A DNA stretch of 12,817 nt from Spirochaetales bacterium (lineage in GTDB: Bacteria > Spirochaetota > Spirochaetia > B11-G9). The stretch covers positions 1 through 12,817 of the forward strand of contig JALTGJ010000134.1 in NCBI GenBank assembly GCA_027077185.1. Reading direction: 5' to 3'. Both the position numbers and the translations under genes were made by a program. Positions 1 to 6,410 of this stretch are shown here, piece after piece (the stretch's first letter is position 1; each line of letters opens with the position of its first letter). Below the pieces are notes generated by a model. It was given only the letters and a program-made list of their open reading frames with translations. It did not search any database and was not told the origin of the DNA.

Positions 1-942
1 GTCAATTAGACATACCTTTGTAGTAGTTGATCCCCCATCAATACCCAATATATATTCATGCCCTTCTTTTACTTTTTCAACGGATGATTCAAAGTAGGTT
101 ACCATGTCTGTAACCTGTTTCAGGTCATCGTAGCTTTCAAAACGAATTTTATTCGCCTTCATAAGATCTTTTGTTGCAGGAAGTATACTTCCGGACTCTT
201 TTGCCAAAAATGCAGCTCCAAATGCTTCAAAATATGGTGCTTCTTCAGGTATAATAAAATCTATATCAGGTGCTTTTTCTTTAATAAACCTGACAATATG
301 TCTGTTTTTAGTAGTTCCTCCTGTTAGAAGAACTCTTCCACTGTTAATTTTTGCCCTGTGCAGAAAATCAATTACCTTTGTGGCCATTACATCACTTAGT
401 GAGACTACAATATCTTCTTTCGTAGCTTCATTTTTGTTTAATTTATGGGTGCAGTCACTTTTCATAAATACAGAACATCGGGCGGAAAGAGGATGAACGG
501 TACTGCTGTCAGGAACAGATTCAACATCTTCCAATGTCATATCCATTCTTCCCAACTGCTGTTTAAAGAATTCTCCGGTACCTGAGGCGCACTTGCTGCC
601 CGAAAAATTATTTACTATTTTATTGTCCTTATCTACAGTATATACAATAAGATCCTCTCCCCCCATTGTAACAACTGCATCAACATTTTCATTTAGCTGG
701 GTAAGGGCAGACTCTATACACAGCGGCTCAATAACATTACTAATGTTAAAGAGGAATCGTCCTTCTGTACCTGTTACAAGGGATTTTAAGTTTGAAGGAA
801 GGTTGTGGGATGAAAGTATTTCTTCTGTTGCTGCATAAAAATTGCCCTCATGGAGTACTACTTCGTTCCATTTAACCTTATTGTCTTCCAATAATACTAT
901 CTTTAAACTTGATGAACCTATGTTAATACCAAGGCTTTGCAT
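1..942 (-). CDS. 2-hydroxyacyl-CoA dehydratase activase (BadF/HgdC-type ASKHA ATPase), N-terminal part; runs off left edge
   Basis: Activases of this family are homodimeric [4Fe-4S] ATPases that inject an ATP-energised electron into 2-hydroxyacyl-CoA dehydratases or benzoyl-CoA reductases. The 314 visible codons hold one complete ASKHA domain and the start of a second. Residues 5-13 (GINIGSSSL) form the first phosphate-binding strand. KCASGTGEFF at 117-126 and RCSVF at 155-159 carry Cys118 and Cys156, matching the two cluster cysteines of HgdC. LLTGGTTKN at 205-213 is the second phosphate-binding strand. A second domain opens at 299-309 (LGIDGGSTTTK) and is cut by the window edge, so this is the long fused form, which normally exceeds 1000 residues. 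The ATG at 942-940 follows GAGAGG (953-948) by 5 nt. The gene lies 134 bp downstream of tetR on the same strand. No dehydratase subunits are visible, so the substrate is unknown. The gene has no stop codon within the window. Confidence 0.88.
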   Translation of the reverse strand, partial: MQSLGINIGSSSLKIVLLEDNKVKWNEVVLHEGNFYAATEEILSSHNLPSNLKSLVTGTEGRFLFNISNVIEPLCIESALTQLNENVDAVVTMGGEDLIVYTVDKDNKIVNNFSGSKCASGTGEFFKQQLGRMDMTLEDVESVPDSSTVHPLSARCSVFMKSDCTHKLNKNEATKEDIVVSLSDVMATKVIDFLHRAKINSGRVLLTGGTTKNRHIVRFIKEKAPDIDFIIPEEAPYFEAFGAAFLAKESGSILPATKDLMKANKIRFESYDDLKQVTDMVTYFESSVEKVKEGHEYILGIDGGSTTTKVCLID

Positions 943-960
943 AATAACCTCTCTTTTATT

Positions 961-994
961 TATACATTATATATATACTCATGTATAATGTATA
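961..994. promoter_or_regulatory. AT-rich palindrome upstream of the activase gene (candidate operator)
   Basis: Two perfect 11-bp arms, TATACATTATA (961-971) and TATAATGTATA (984-994), are separated by 12 bp. They lie 19-52 bp upstream of the activase start codon, where a repressor site would be expected. The minus-strand spacer and right arm contain TGAGTATATAT, which loosely resembles TGAGTACACAC in the tetR promoter. This could be a TetR site, or simply low-complexity AT sequence. I found no convincing -35/-10 pair in the 943-1076 gap. Confidence 0.4.
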
Positions 995-1076
995 TATTAC
1001 AATATTATTTAAAAATAAATGTCTATAATTAATTCTGAAAAAAACAGCGAAATTTTTTATTTGCAATTTGGAACTG

Positions 1077-1727
1077 CTAATTATCATTAGCTGATTTCTC
1101 TATTTGTTTTGAATTTAATCCTTCAATAAACCAGTCAATTAGTTCTTCTGTTATTTTTTCGGGAGATATATCCCTATATCGTTCATCTAAAGTGGTCAAC
1201 TTGAATGCACTGTTTAGCCAAACTGCACCTATAATTCCATTGGCAATTATTAATGGATTTAATGATTTAAACCTGCCGCTATTTTTTTGTTTTGCAAGAT
1301 ACCCTTCAAGTAAATCTGATACAGGTCTTAATATTTTAAAATATAATTCCTGCATTAGTTTGGGATCTCTACTAATTTCAGTTAGAAGGGAAGAAATTAA
1401 ACTGCCATATTTATGCAGTATAAAGCTACGGTTTTCGATTATAAGCTTGAAATAAAGAGTAGGATCTTCGGGGGGGTCTTCTATAATAATTTTTTTAATT
1501 GGTTCCATTAGCATTTCTTCAAGTAATGCCAATAAAAGGTCATGTTTATTCTTAAAATAGTTGTAGATAGTTCCTTCACCTACCCCTGCTGCTTTGGCCA
1601 CAAGTTTTGTCGTTGCTTTATGATATCCCTTTTCGCAAAAAACTTTTTCGGCGCCTTTAAGGATACTTGAACGGCGCAATTCGGAAACTGATTGCTGTAA
1701 ATTTTTCTGTGCAATACTGTCTTTCAC
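1077..1727 (-). CDS. TetR/AcrR-family transcriptional regulator
   Basis: A 216-residue one-component regulator, the usual TetR length. The N-terminal DNA-binding domain spans about residues 18-66: helix 1 (RSSILKGAEKVFCEKGYH), then the helix-turn-helix at about 38-57, ending in the family hallmark GEGTIYNYF (50-58). The rest is an all-helical ligand-binding and dimerisation domain without a recognisable ligand signature. I chose the GTG start at 1727-1725 because AAAGGA lies about 7 nt upstream and it gives a full-length helix 1. The codons for PPEDP contain a seven-base C tract on the coding strand. The gene sits between uup and the activase on the same strand, and its promoter contains inverted repeats, so autoregulation and control of the activase are plausible. 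A small 6-bp inverted repeat (1076-1091) covers the stop codon. Confidence 0.9.
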   Translation of the reverse strand: MKDSIAQKNLQQSVSELRRSSILKGAEKVFCEKGYHKATTKLVAKAAGVGEGTIYNYFKNKHDLLLALLEEMLMEPIKKIIIEDPPEDPTLYFKLIIENRSFILHKYGSLISSLLTEISRDPKLMQELYFKILRPVSDLLEGYLAKQKNSGRFKSLNPLIIANGIIGAVWLNSAFKLTTLDERYRDISPEKITEELIDWFIEGLNSKQIEKSANDN

Positions 1728-1755
1728 AAAATATCCTTTAAAGAAGTGAATTATT

Positions 1756-1779
1756 ACTCAAAAAATGAGTGTGTACTCA
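1756..1779. promoter_or_regulatory. Candidate TetR autoregulatory operator (overlapping inverted repeats)
   Basis: ACTCA (1756-1760), TGAGT (1766-1770) and ACTCA (1775-1779) make two overlapping inverted repeats, with 5-bp and 4-bp spacers, inside the 99-bp gap upstream of tetR. An outer pair, TTATTACT (1751-1758) and AGTAATAA (1781-1788), brackets them. Inverted repeats over the transcription start of a tetR gene are the usual autorepression layout. The assignment rests on position and symmetry only. Confidence 0.5.
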
Positions 1780-1807
1780 CAGTAATAATAAAATTTACTA
1801 AAGTCAA
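1779..1807 (-). promoter_or_regulatory. Possible tetR promoter
   Basis: On the minus strand TTGACT (1807-1802) is followed after 17 bp by TACTGT (1784-1779). The -35 is good (5/6), but the -10 is weak (3/6). The expected start near 1773 falls inside the ACTCA/TGAGT repeats, which fits repression. The weak -10 keeps confidence low. Confidence 0.3.
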
Positions 1808-1826
1808 TTACTAAACCATGTAATTT

Positions 1827-3773
1827 TTAATTATTTTCTAAGGACTGGTCCTCAATTTCTGCAAGTTCTTCCCATCGGGCAGTCATTTTTTCAATATTGC
1901 TGATAATTAATTTATATTTTCTATTATTTTTATCTATTTCAACCGGATTAATATTAGTCTTGCTGAAGAGTGCTTCAATTTTAATTTTTTCTGCTTCCAA
2001 AAGTTCAATTTTTTCTTCTAAATCAGAAAACTCCTGTTTTTCTTTATATGTTAATTTCTGTTTTATTTTGCCCGTAGAGACGCGATTTGAGGGATGTATA
2101 GCCGAGCAGCCAACTTGTTGGCGACCAGGCATCGCGTCTCTAGGGGTAATAGGTTGTGTCTTTGGATGAGATGCCTGATTTTCCTGATTAAAATCACGAT
2201 ATTCGCTATAGTTTCCCGTGAATCCTTTTATTCCACCCTTTCCATCGAATACAAACAAAAAATCTGTAGTTCGGTCTAAAAAAGCCCTGTCATGGGAAAC
2301 TACAATTATAGTGCCTGAAAAGCTTAGGACATAATCTTCAAGGCGCATCATTGTATCAAGATCCAAATCGTTGGTAGGTTCATCCAATATTAAAAAATTG
2401 GGATTGGTAATAAGTGTTTTAATAAGATATAGTCTACGTTTCTCACCTCCCGAAAGCTTCGCAAGACCTGTTCTGTGTGTTCCAGACGGGAAATTAAACA
2501 TTTCCAGAAATTTTGCTGCAGATGCTATTTTACTGTCTGCCATAGTAATCTGCTCTGCTGTCTCTTTAATGTATTCTAAAACAGTAAGATTTTCGGAAGC
2601 AGCCTTAGTTAAGTGCTTACTCAACTGATCATAATAGCCGAATTCTGTATTTAAGCCCTTATCAATTTTTCCAGTATCCGGAGATGTTTGTCCTGAGATT
2701 ATATTTAGAAAAGTTGTTTTTCCTGATCCATTTGGACCAATTATTCCAATTCGCTCACCTTTTTTAAATTTATAGGTGAATGGTGATAAAACTGTTTCGT
2801 TATTATATGATTTGCTAATATCCCTTAATTCAAGAATTTTTTTACCCAGTCTTCTGTTTGAGGATGAAAAATCTGAACTTTCCTGTTCTTTTTGAACTTT
2901 TTTATCCATCAGGTCTTCTATTCTCATCTTTCTTTTTTTATCTTTACTTGCTCTGGCTTTTGGTCCTCTGCTTAGCCATTCAAGTTCTCTTCGAAGAATA
3001 GATTTTATTCTTGCCTGTTCATTTTGTTCTGTAGAAAGCCTGATTTCTCTGCGTTCAAGAAATGTTGAATAATTTCCGGGGTATTTATATATCCGACCTT
3101 TATCCAGTTCCATAATACCCGTACATACAGCATCCAGGAAATATCTGTCGTGAGTTACCATTATAAAACTGAAATTAGCTGATCCCAGGTATTTTTCCAG
3201 CCATTCAATTATTTCAATGTCCAGATGATTTGTTGGTTCATCAAGAATTAGAAGATTTGGTTTAGAGGCAAGGGCTCTGGCAAGGGCTGCTTTCTTTTTC
3301 ATCCCTCCTGAAAGATTATCCATTAGTTGATCCGGATTATCTAATTTAAGTTCGCTTAAAAAGGATAGATAGTTATTTTCAATTTCCCATCCGTTTTCTT
3401 TATCCATCTGGTCGGTTAATTCTTGAAGTAGGGGCAAGGCATGCCTTGCTCCTACTTCAAGACATTTATGATATTCAGCAATCAGTTTTATAACAGGAGA
3501 TTCTCCCCTATAAAGAAAATCTTTAACAGTAATTCCCTCAGGAATTACCGGCATCTGTTCCAGCATACTAATTCGTAAATTATTATTTTTTGAGATATTT
3601 CCATCATCACTTTCAAGTAAACCTGCTAAAATATGTAACAGTGTTGACTTGCCTGCACCATTTGGACCTATAAATCCTATTTTCTCTCCCTCATCAATTC
3701 CCATGGTTACATTCTGGAAAAGGGGGGTGTCGTTTACTGTTTTGGATAGATTTTCAATTGATATAAGGTTCAT
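1827..3773 (-). CDS. uup: ABC-F family ATPase, Uup type
   Basis: A 648-residue soluble protein with two ABC domains and no membrane segments. Domain 1 has Walker A GPNGAGKST (36-44), signature LSGGM (154-158) and Walker B LLILDEPTN with Glu179. Domain 2 has Walker A GPNGSGKTT (346-354), signature LSGGEKRR (440-447) and Walker B with Glu465. The linker contains ELEWLSRGPKARASK (263-277), a Uup hallmark, and the C-terminus (about 570-640) is the Uup coiled coil (KQKLTYKEKQEF onward). ABC-F proteins act on ribosomes; Uup is also linked to transposon excision and DNA-structure phenotypes in E. coli. Length is close to E. coli Uup (about 635). Two palindromic elements are translated in frame, at residues about 104-118 and 543-568. 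M1 aligns with the Uup N-terminus, but no Shine-Dalgarno precedes it. Confidence 0.93.
   Translation of the reverse strand: MNLISIENLSKTVNDTPLFQNVTMGIDEGEKIGFIGPNGAGKSTLLHILAGLLESDDGNISKNNNLRISMLEQMPVIPEGITVKDFLYRGESPVIKLIAEYHKCLEVGARHALPLLQELTDQMDKENGWEIENNYLSFLSELKLDNPDQLMDNLSGGMKKKAALARALASKPNLLILDEPTNHLDIEIIEWLEKYLGSANFSFIMVTHDRYFLDAVCTGIMELDKGRIYKYPGNYSTFLERREIRLSTEQNEQARIKSILRRELEWLSRGPKARASKDKKRKMRIEDLMDKKVQKEQESSDFSSSNRRLGKKILELRDISKSYNNETVLSPFTYKFKKGERIGIIGPNGSGKTTFLNIISGQTSPDTGKIDKGLNTEFGYYDQLSKHLTKAASENLTVLEYIKETAEQITMADSKIASAAKFLEMFNFPSGTHRTGLAKLSGGEKRRLYLIKTLITNPNFLILDEPTNDLDLDTMMRLEDYVLSFSGTIIVVSHDRAFLDRTTDFLFVFDGKGGIKGFTGNYSEYRDFNQENQASHPKTQPITPRDAMPGRQQVGCSAIHPSNRVSTGKIKQKLTYKEKQEFSDLEEKIELLEAEKIKIEALFSKTNINPVEIDKNNRKYKLIISNIEKMTARWEELAEIEDQSLENN
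2071..2146. repeat. Palindromic repeat element B, in frame inside uup
   Basis: Inverted arms at 2071-2086 and 2131-2146 (16 bp, one mismatch) read GTAGAGACGCGAT inward from the left and ATCGCGTCTCTA on the right. They enclose a 44-bp core that holds its own hairpin, GCCAAC-TT-GTTGGC (2109-2122). On the uup strand the element is translated without a stop and forms part of the linker between the second ABC domain and the C-terminal coiled coil. The core (minus strand, GCCTGGTCG ... TCGGCTATACATCC) resembles the insert at 9652-9690. It fits a REP/MITE-type dispersed element. Confidence 0.8.
3421..3462. repeat. Palindromic repeat element A, in frame inside uup
   Basis: A 42-bp palindrome centred on GCATGC at 3441/3442 has a single non-complementary pair, which would be a G-U wobble in RNA. 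The inner 28 bp run from GTAGGGGC to GCTCCTAC. It encodes uup residues 104-118 (CLEVGARHALPLLQE) between Walker A and the signature of ABC domain 1, a variable helical region in Uup. The near-perfect symmetry and GTAG...CTAC ends are unlike normal coding sequence and match REP-type hairpins. Confidence 0.8.
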
Positions 3774-3781
3774 AGGGGATG

Positions 3782-3810
3782 ATAATATCTTAAATAATTA
3801 TTATTGGGAA
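3782..3810 (-). promoter_or_regulatory. Possible uup promoter
   Basis: On the minus strand TTCCCA (3810-3805, 4/6 to consensus) precedes TATTAT (3787-3782, 5/6) by 17 bp. Transcription would begin about at the uup ATG (3773), giving a leaderless mRNA, consistent with the absence of a Shine-Dalgarno. The AT-rich background makes chance matches likely. Confidence 0.3.
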
Positions 3811-3830
3811 TATATAAAGTTATAAGCTTA

Positions 3831-3859
3831 TTGATATCCTTATGCATTCTTAATATAAT
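3831..3859 (+). promoter_or_regulatory. Sigma70-type promoter for the glycosyltransferase
   Basis: TTGATA (3831-3836), a 17-bp spacer and a perfect TATAAT (3854-3859) lie about 80 bp upstream of the glycosyltransferase ATG. The predicted start near 3866 leaves a leader of roughly 73 nt, with no terminator-like hairpin visible in it. Confidence 0.6.
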
Positions 3860-3938
3860 CTTCACTTAATGTGTTATATATCAAATTGAATGACCGAAAA
3901 TTATAGTAATGATTATCGCACTTGTGTGAGGTTTATAT

Positions 3939-5336
3939 ATGGAAACAACTTTTAGAATTGCATTTATTAGTGGAAAGTTGGGAGATGTTGATGGTGTTTC
4001 TCTTGAAGTTGATAAATGGATTGAAGTTTTAAGCAGAGCCGGCCACACAATTTATACTATTGCAGGATACTATGCAAATACTGTTCAGGGTGTGGAGGAA
4101 GACAGGCAGTTTTTGCTGGAAAATCTCCGTTTCGATTCGACTCTCCAGAAACATTATGAAAAAATGATGTTTCCTTATATGACAAAAAAACCCAGTCATT
4201 TGACAAGTAGTACAAGAGATCTTGTTTTAGAAGAAATGATGGTTCAGGGCAGTGAACTTGGGGAAGATATTTTCCGCTATGTTCAGGATAATAATATAGA
4301 TGTATTGATAGCTGAGAATACAAATGCTATGCCAATGACACTGCTTGGGGGAATAGCTGTTTATAATCTATTAACAGAGTATAAGACGGCAGTAATTTTT
4401 CATCATCATGATTTCTGGTGGGAAAGAAGCAGATTTAGCCAAAGCCGGATTGAGACTCTGTTAAATAGCATTATGCCCCCGGCGGATATAGGTTCAGAGC
4501 ATGTTGTAATCTCTTCTTATTCAGCTCATATTCTAAGTTCGATTAAGCGAGTAATCCCTACAGTCATACCCAACTGTGAAAATTTTGAAAATGCAGTTGT
4601 CCTGGATAATTATAACAAGCATTTTAGGGAGGATCTTGGCTTTTTACCGGAGGATCTTCTTTTTGTTCAACCTACCCGCATAGTCCCGCGTAAAAGAATT
4701 GAAGATTCTGTCCGGCTTGTAGGTATGTTCTCCAGAAAATATCCGGAGTACCGGAACAGGATCAAGTTTATTGTTTCCCTGTACCAGGGAGATGAACTTG
4801 ATGATTCCTACATTGATGGAATTAAGTCTCTGGCTTTAAGTGAGGGTGTTGATTTACACCTGATATCTGACAGGGTTTCATCTGTAAGAGGTCTCACTGA
4901 GAAGGGAGATCGTCTTTATACCAGTAGGGATGTTCTTGTAAATGCGGATCTTGCTTTTTATCTGCCTAAATGGGAGGGGTTCGGAAATGCTTATCTGGAA
5001 GCTGTATCCTGCAGGGTTCCTGTCGTCGTTTCTACCTACCTGGTCTACAAGACAGATATTAAGGGTGCCGGTTTTGATAATATCGAAATTAGAGATGAAT
5101 ATAACGAAGATGGTCTTTTAGATTTACCGGAATCTGTTCTTTCTGAAATGTATACCATACTAACTGATTCTAAAAAACGAACAGAAATGACTGATACTAA
5201 TTTTAATACAGGTATGAGAGAATTCGGATATAAAATGTTGTCGGTAAAGTTAGGTAACTTGCTTGAATCCTATTCTGATGAAATAAGAGCCTCTCGTAGA
5301 AGGCTACAGAAGTCGAAAAAAAATTATGCCGTGTAG
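3939..5336 (+). CDS. GT-B fold glycosyltransferase, family GT4-like
   Basis: A 465-residue retaining glycosyltransferase of the GT4 type, expected to move a sugar from a nucleotide-sugar donor. The N-terminal Rossmann domain starts with RIAFISGKLGDVDGVSLE, a glycine-rich acceptor-side loop. HHHDFWWERSRF begins at 155, and cytosolic GT4 enzymes often have a histidine-aspartate motif there. The donor domain has PTRIVPRKRIED (245-256), whose Arg/Lys residues would contact the nucleotide diphosphate, and the E-x7-E motif EGFGNAYLE (346-354). There is no signal peptide or membrane span. The ATG at 3939 has GAGG 7 nt upstream. The last codon and TAG stop lie inside a palindromic repeat. The DGVSLE and HHHD pattern loosely recalls enzymes making glycerate- or glycerol-linked glycosides, such as mannosylglucosylglycerate synthase-like proteins, but the acceptor cannot be assigned from sequence. 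Confidence 0.85.
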   Translation: METTFRIAFISGKLGDVDGVSLEVDKWIEVLSRAGHTIYTIAGYYANTVQGVEEDRQFLLENLRFDSTLQKHYEKMMFPYMTKKPSHLTSSTRDLVLEEMMVQGSELGEDIFRYVQDNNIDVLIAENTNAMPMTLLGGIAVYNLLTEYKTAVIFHHHDFWWERSRFSQSRIETLLNSIMPPADIGSEHVVISSYSAHILSSIKRVIPTVIPNCENFENAVVLDNYNKHFREDLGFLPEDLLFVQPTRIVPRKRIEDSVRLVGMFSRKYPEYRNRIKFIVSLYQGDELDDSYIDGIKSLALSEGVDLHLISDRVSSVRGLTEKGDRLYTSRDVLVNADLAFYLPKWEGFGNAYLEAVSCRVPVVVSTYLVYKTDIKGAGFDNIEIRDEYNEDGLLDLPESVLSEMYTILTDSKKRTEMTDTNFNTGMREFGYKMLSVKLGNLLESYSDEIRASRRRLQKSKKNYAV

Positions 5337-5363
5337 AGACGTCCACTTTGGGCGTCTCTACAC
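5331..5363. repeat. Palindromic repeat element C overlapping the glycosyltransferase stop codon
   Basis: Arms GTGTAGAGACG (5331-5341) and CGTCTCTACAC (5353-5363) are perfect over 11 bp and extend to about 14 bp with one wobble, leaving a 5-nt loop. The GTG TAG at 5331-5336 is the final valine and stop codon of the glycosyltransferase. No T-tract follows, so it is not a canonical intrinsic terminator, although the hairpin may protect the 3' end. Its GTAGAGAC ends match element B. Confidence 0.8.
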
Positions 5364-5405
5364 TAAACCATTCCCTACATGGGTATTCATTCAAAATTTA
5401 TTATG

Positions 5406-5434
5406 TTGCATTTGATCTGTATGAGGCATATTAT
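5406..5434 (+). promoter_or_regulatory. Possible promoter of the DeoR-type regulator (leaderless)
   Basis: TTGCAT (5406-5411), a 17-bp spacer and TATTAT (5429-5434) place the expected transcription start at about 5440-5442, on the ATG at 5441. The -35 matches only 3/6, so this is tentative. Confidence 0.35.
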
Positions 5435-5440
5435 TGATAT

Positions 5441-6241
5441 ATGGAAAGTATTAATAGTAAACAGTTTCAATCCCAGGCAAAAAGACAAAAACGAATTATT
5501 CAACTTGTTCAGAGGGACGGACATGTTAGGGTTCCTGATTTAAGTAAACTACTTAATGTTGCAGAAATAACAATTCGTCGGGATTTAGTGATACTTGAGA
5601 ATAAGAGTCTTCTGGAGCGAACTCATGGAGGGGCAATATCCATAAGGCGAATTCATGAAGAAGTAAAATATAACAGCAGATCTGACCTCGAACTGGAAAA
5701 TAAGGATAGTATTGCAAAATATGCCGCAGGACTGTTAGATGATGGTGATACAGTATTTATAAATGGCGGTTCGACTACATTTCATGTGTTTAGGTATATA
5801 AACAGGAAGAATATTAAGATTGTAACAACAAATGCAGCCTGTCTGAGCCAGGTAGATGAGTATCAGGGACTGGAGTTAACTGTTGCAGGCGGATTGTATA
5901 CTCCCGGGTCAAATACCTTTAGCGGCGGTTTTACAAATGATATTTTAAATCAGGTAAATGCTACCAAGGCAATACTAGGTGTCCATGGAATTAGCTGTCG
6001 CTATGGATTGACGACACCAAGACAGCATGCTGCTGAGTCTACAAAAATTATGATCGACAGAACCAGAGGTGAGATAATAGTTATAGCTGACCACAGAAAG
6101 ATAGGACTTGTTTCAGATTATGTTACTGCAAATGTTGATCGAATTTCTACTTTAATTACTGACTGGTTCCCTGATATTGATTACATAAGGGACTTTGAAG
6201 AGTTGGGAATAAAAGTAGTGCAGACAAACCCTCAGAAATAA
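5441..6241 (+). CDS. DeoR/GlpR-family transcriptional repressor
   Basis: A 266-residue DeoR-family regulator, a normal length. The N-terminal winged helix-turn-helix runs from about 16 to 65 and contains ITIRRDL (43-49) and the hallmark RTHGGA (60-65). The C-terminal DeoRC domain, an isomerase-like sensor for phosphorylated sugars, has FINGGSTT (106-113), the phosphate-binding loop. In GlpR the ligand is glycerol-3-phosphate. The gene sits directly upstream of two transporter cassettes of UgpBAE type, so it probably represses one or both; the shared promoter segments would be natural targets. The ATG at 5441 is the first start after an in-frame TGA at 5435. The only GAGG is 14 nt upstream, too far for normal initiation, so translation may be leaderless. 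The ligand is inferred from context, not shown by sequence. Confidence 0.88.
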   Translation: MESINSKQFQSQAKRQKRIIQLVQRDGHVRVPDLSKLLNVAEITIRRDLVILENKSLLERTHGGAISIRRIHEEVKYNSRSDLELENKDSIAKYAAGLLDDGDTVFINGGSTTFHVFRYINRKNIKIVTTNAACLSQVDEYQGLELTVAGGLYTPGSNTFSGGFTNDILNQVNATKAILGVHGISCRYGLTTPRQHAAESTKIMIDRTRGEIIVIADHRKIGLVSDYVTANVDRISTLITDWFPDIDYIRDFEELGIKVVQTNPQK

Positions 6242-6267
6242 TATGTAAAAGAATTTATGTTTAAGGC

Positions 6268-6410
6268 AAACGAGCAGAAAAGTTATATGAATTGATAGGA
6301 AATGATCATATTTAATCTAAATTTAACGTAACTATGATAGAAAAAGAACAAAGTAAGATTGACAAGTGGAATAACCTGTGCTCTAATTAATATGTATAAA
6401 ATTCTAAAAG
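6268..6410 (+). repeat. Promoter-bearing direct repeat, copy 1 (143 bp)
   Basis: This segment matches 9511-9651 with four substitutions and a 2-nt length difference. It carries the promoter and most of the leader of the first binding-protein gene. Homology resumes past AAAAG into GAG (6411-6413) if the insert in copy 2 is removed. An imperfect dyad, ATATGA (6285-6290) and TCATAT (6306-6311), is kept in both copies and is a candidate regulator site. Confidence 0.95.
6359..6387 (+). promoter_or_regulatory. Sigma70 promoter of transporter cassette 1
   Basis: A perfect TTGACA (6359-6364), a 17-bp spacer and TCTAAT (6382-6387, 5/6), with TGC immediately before the -10 forming an extended -10. The predicted start is near 6394, about 25 nt upstream of the ATG. 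The same promoter recurs at 9602-9630. Confidence 0.8.

Noticed and set aside
593..838. Plus-strand open frame of about 81 codons
   Set aside because: It lies antisense within the activase gene, whose domain motifs are clear, and has no ribosome-binding site or family signature.
1897..2628. Three plus-strand open frames antisense to uup
   Set aside because: They are shadows of the Uup coding frame; one runs through palindromic element B. None has recognisable motifs.
5331..5363. Intrinsic terminator of the glycosyltransferase gene
   Set aside because: The stem is strong, but no T-tract follows it, and its ends match the dispersed palindromes, so it is better described as a repeat.
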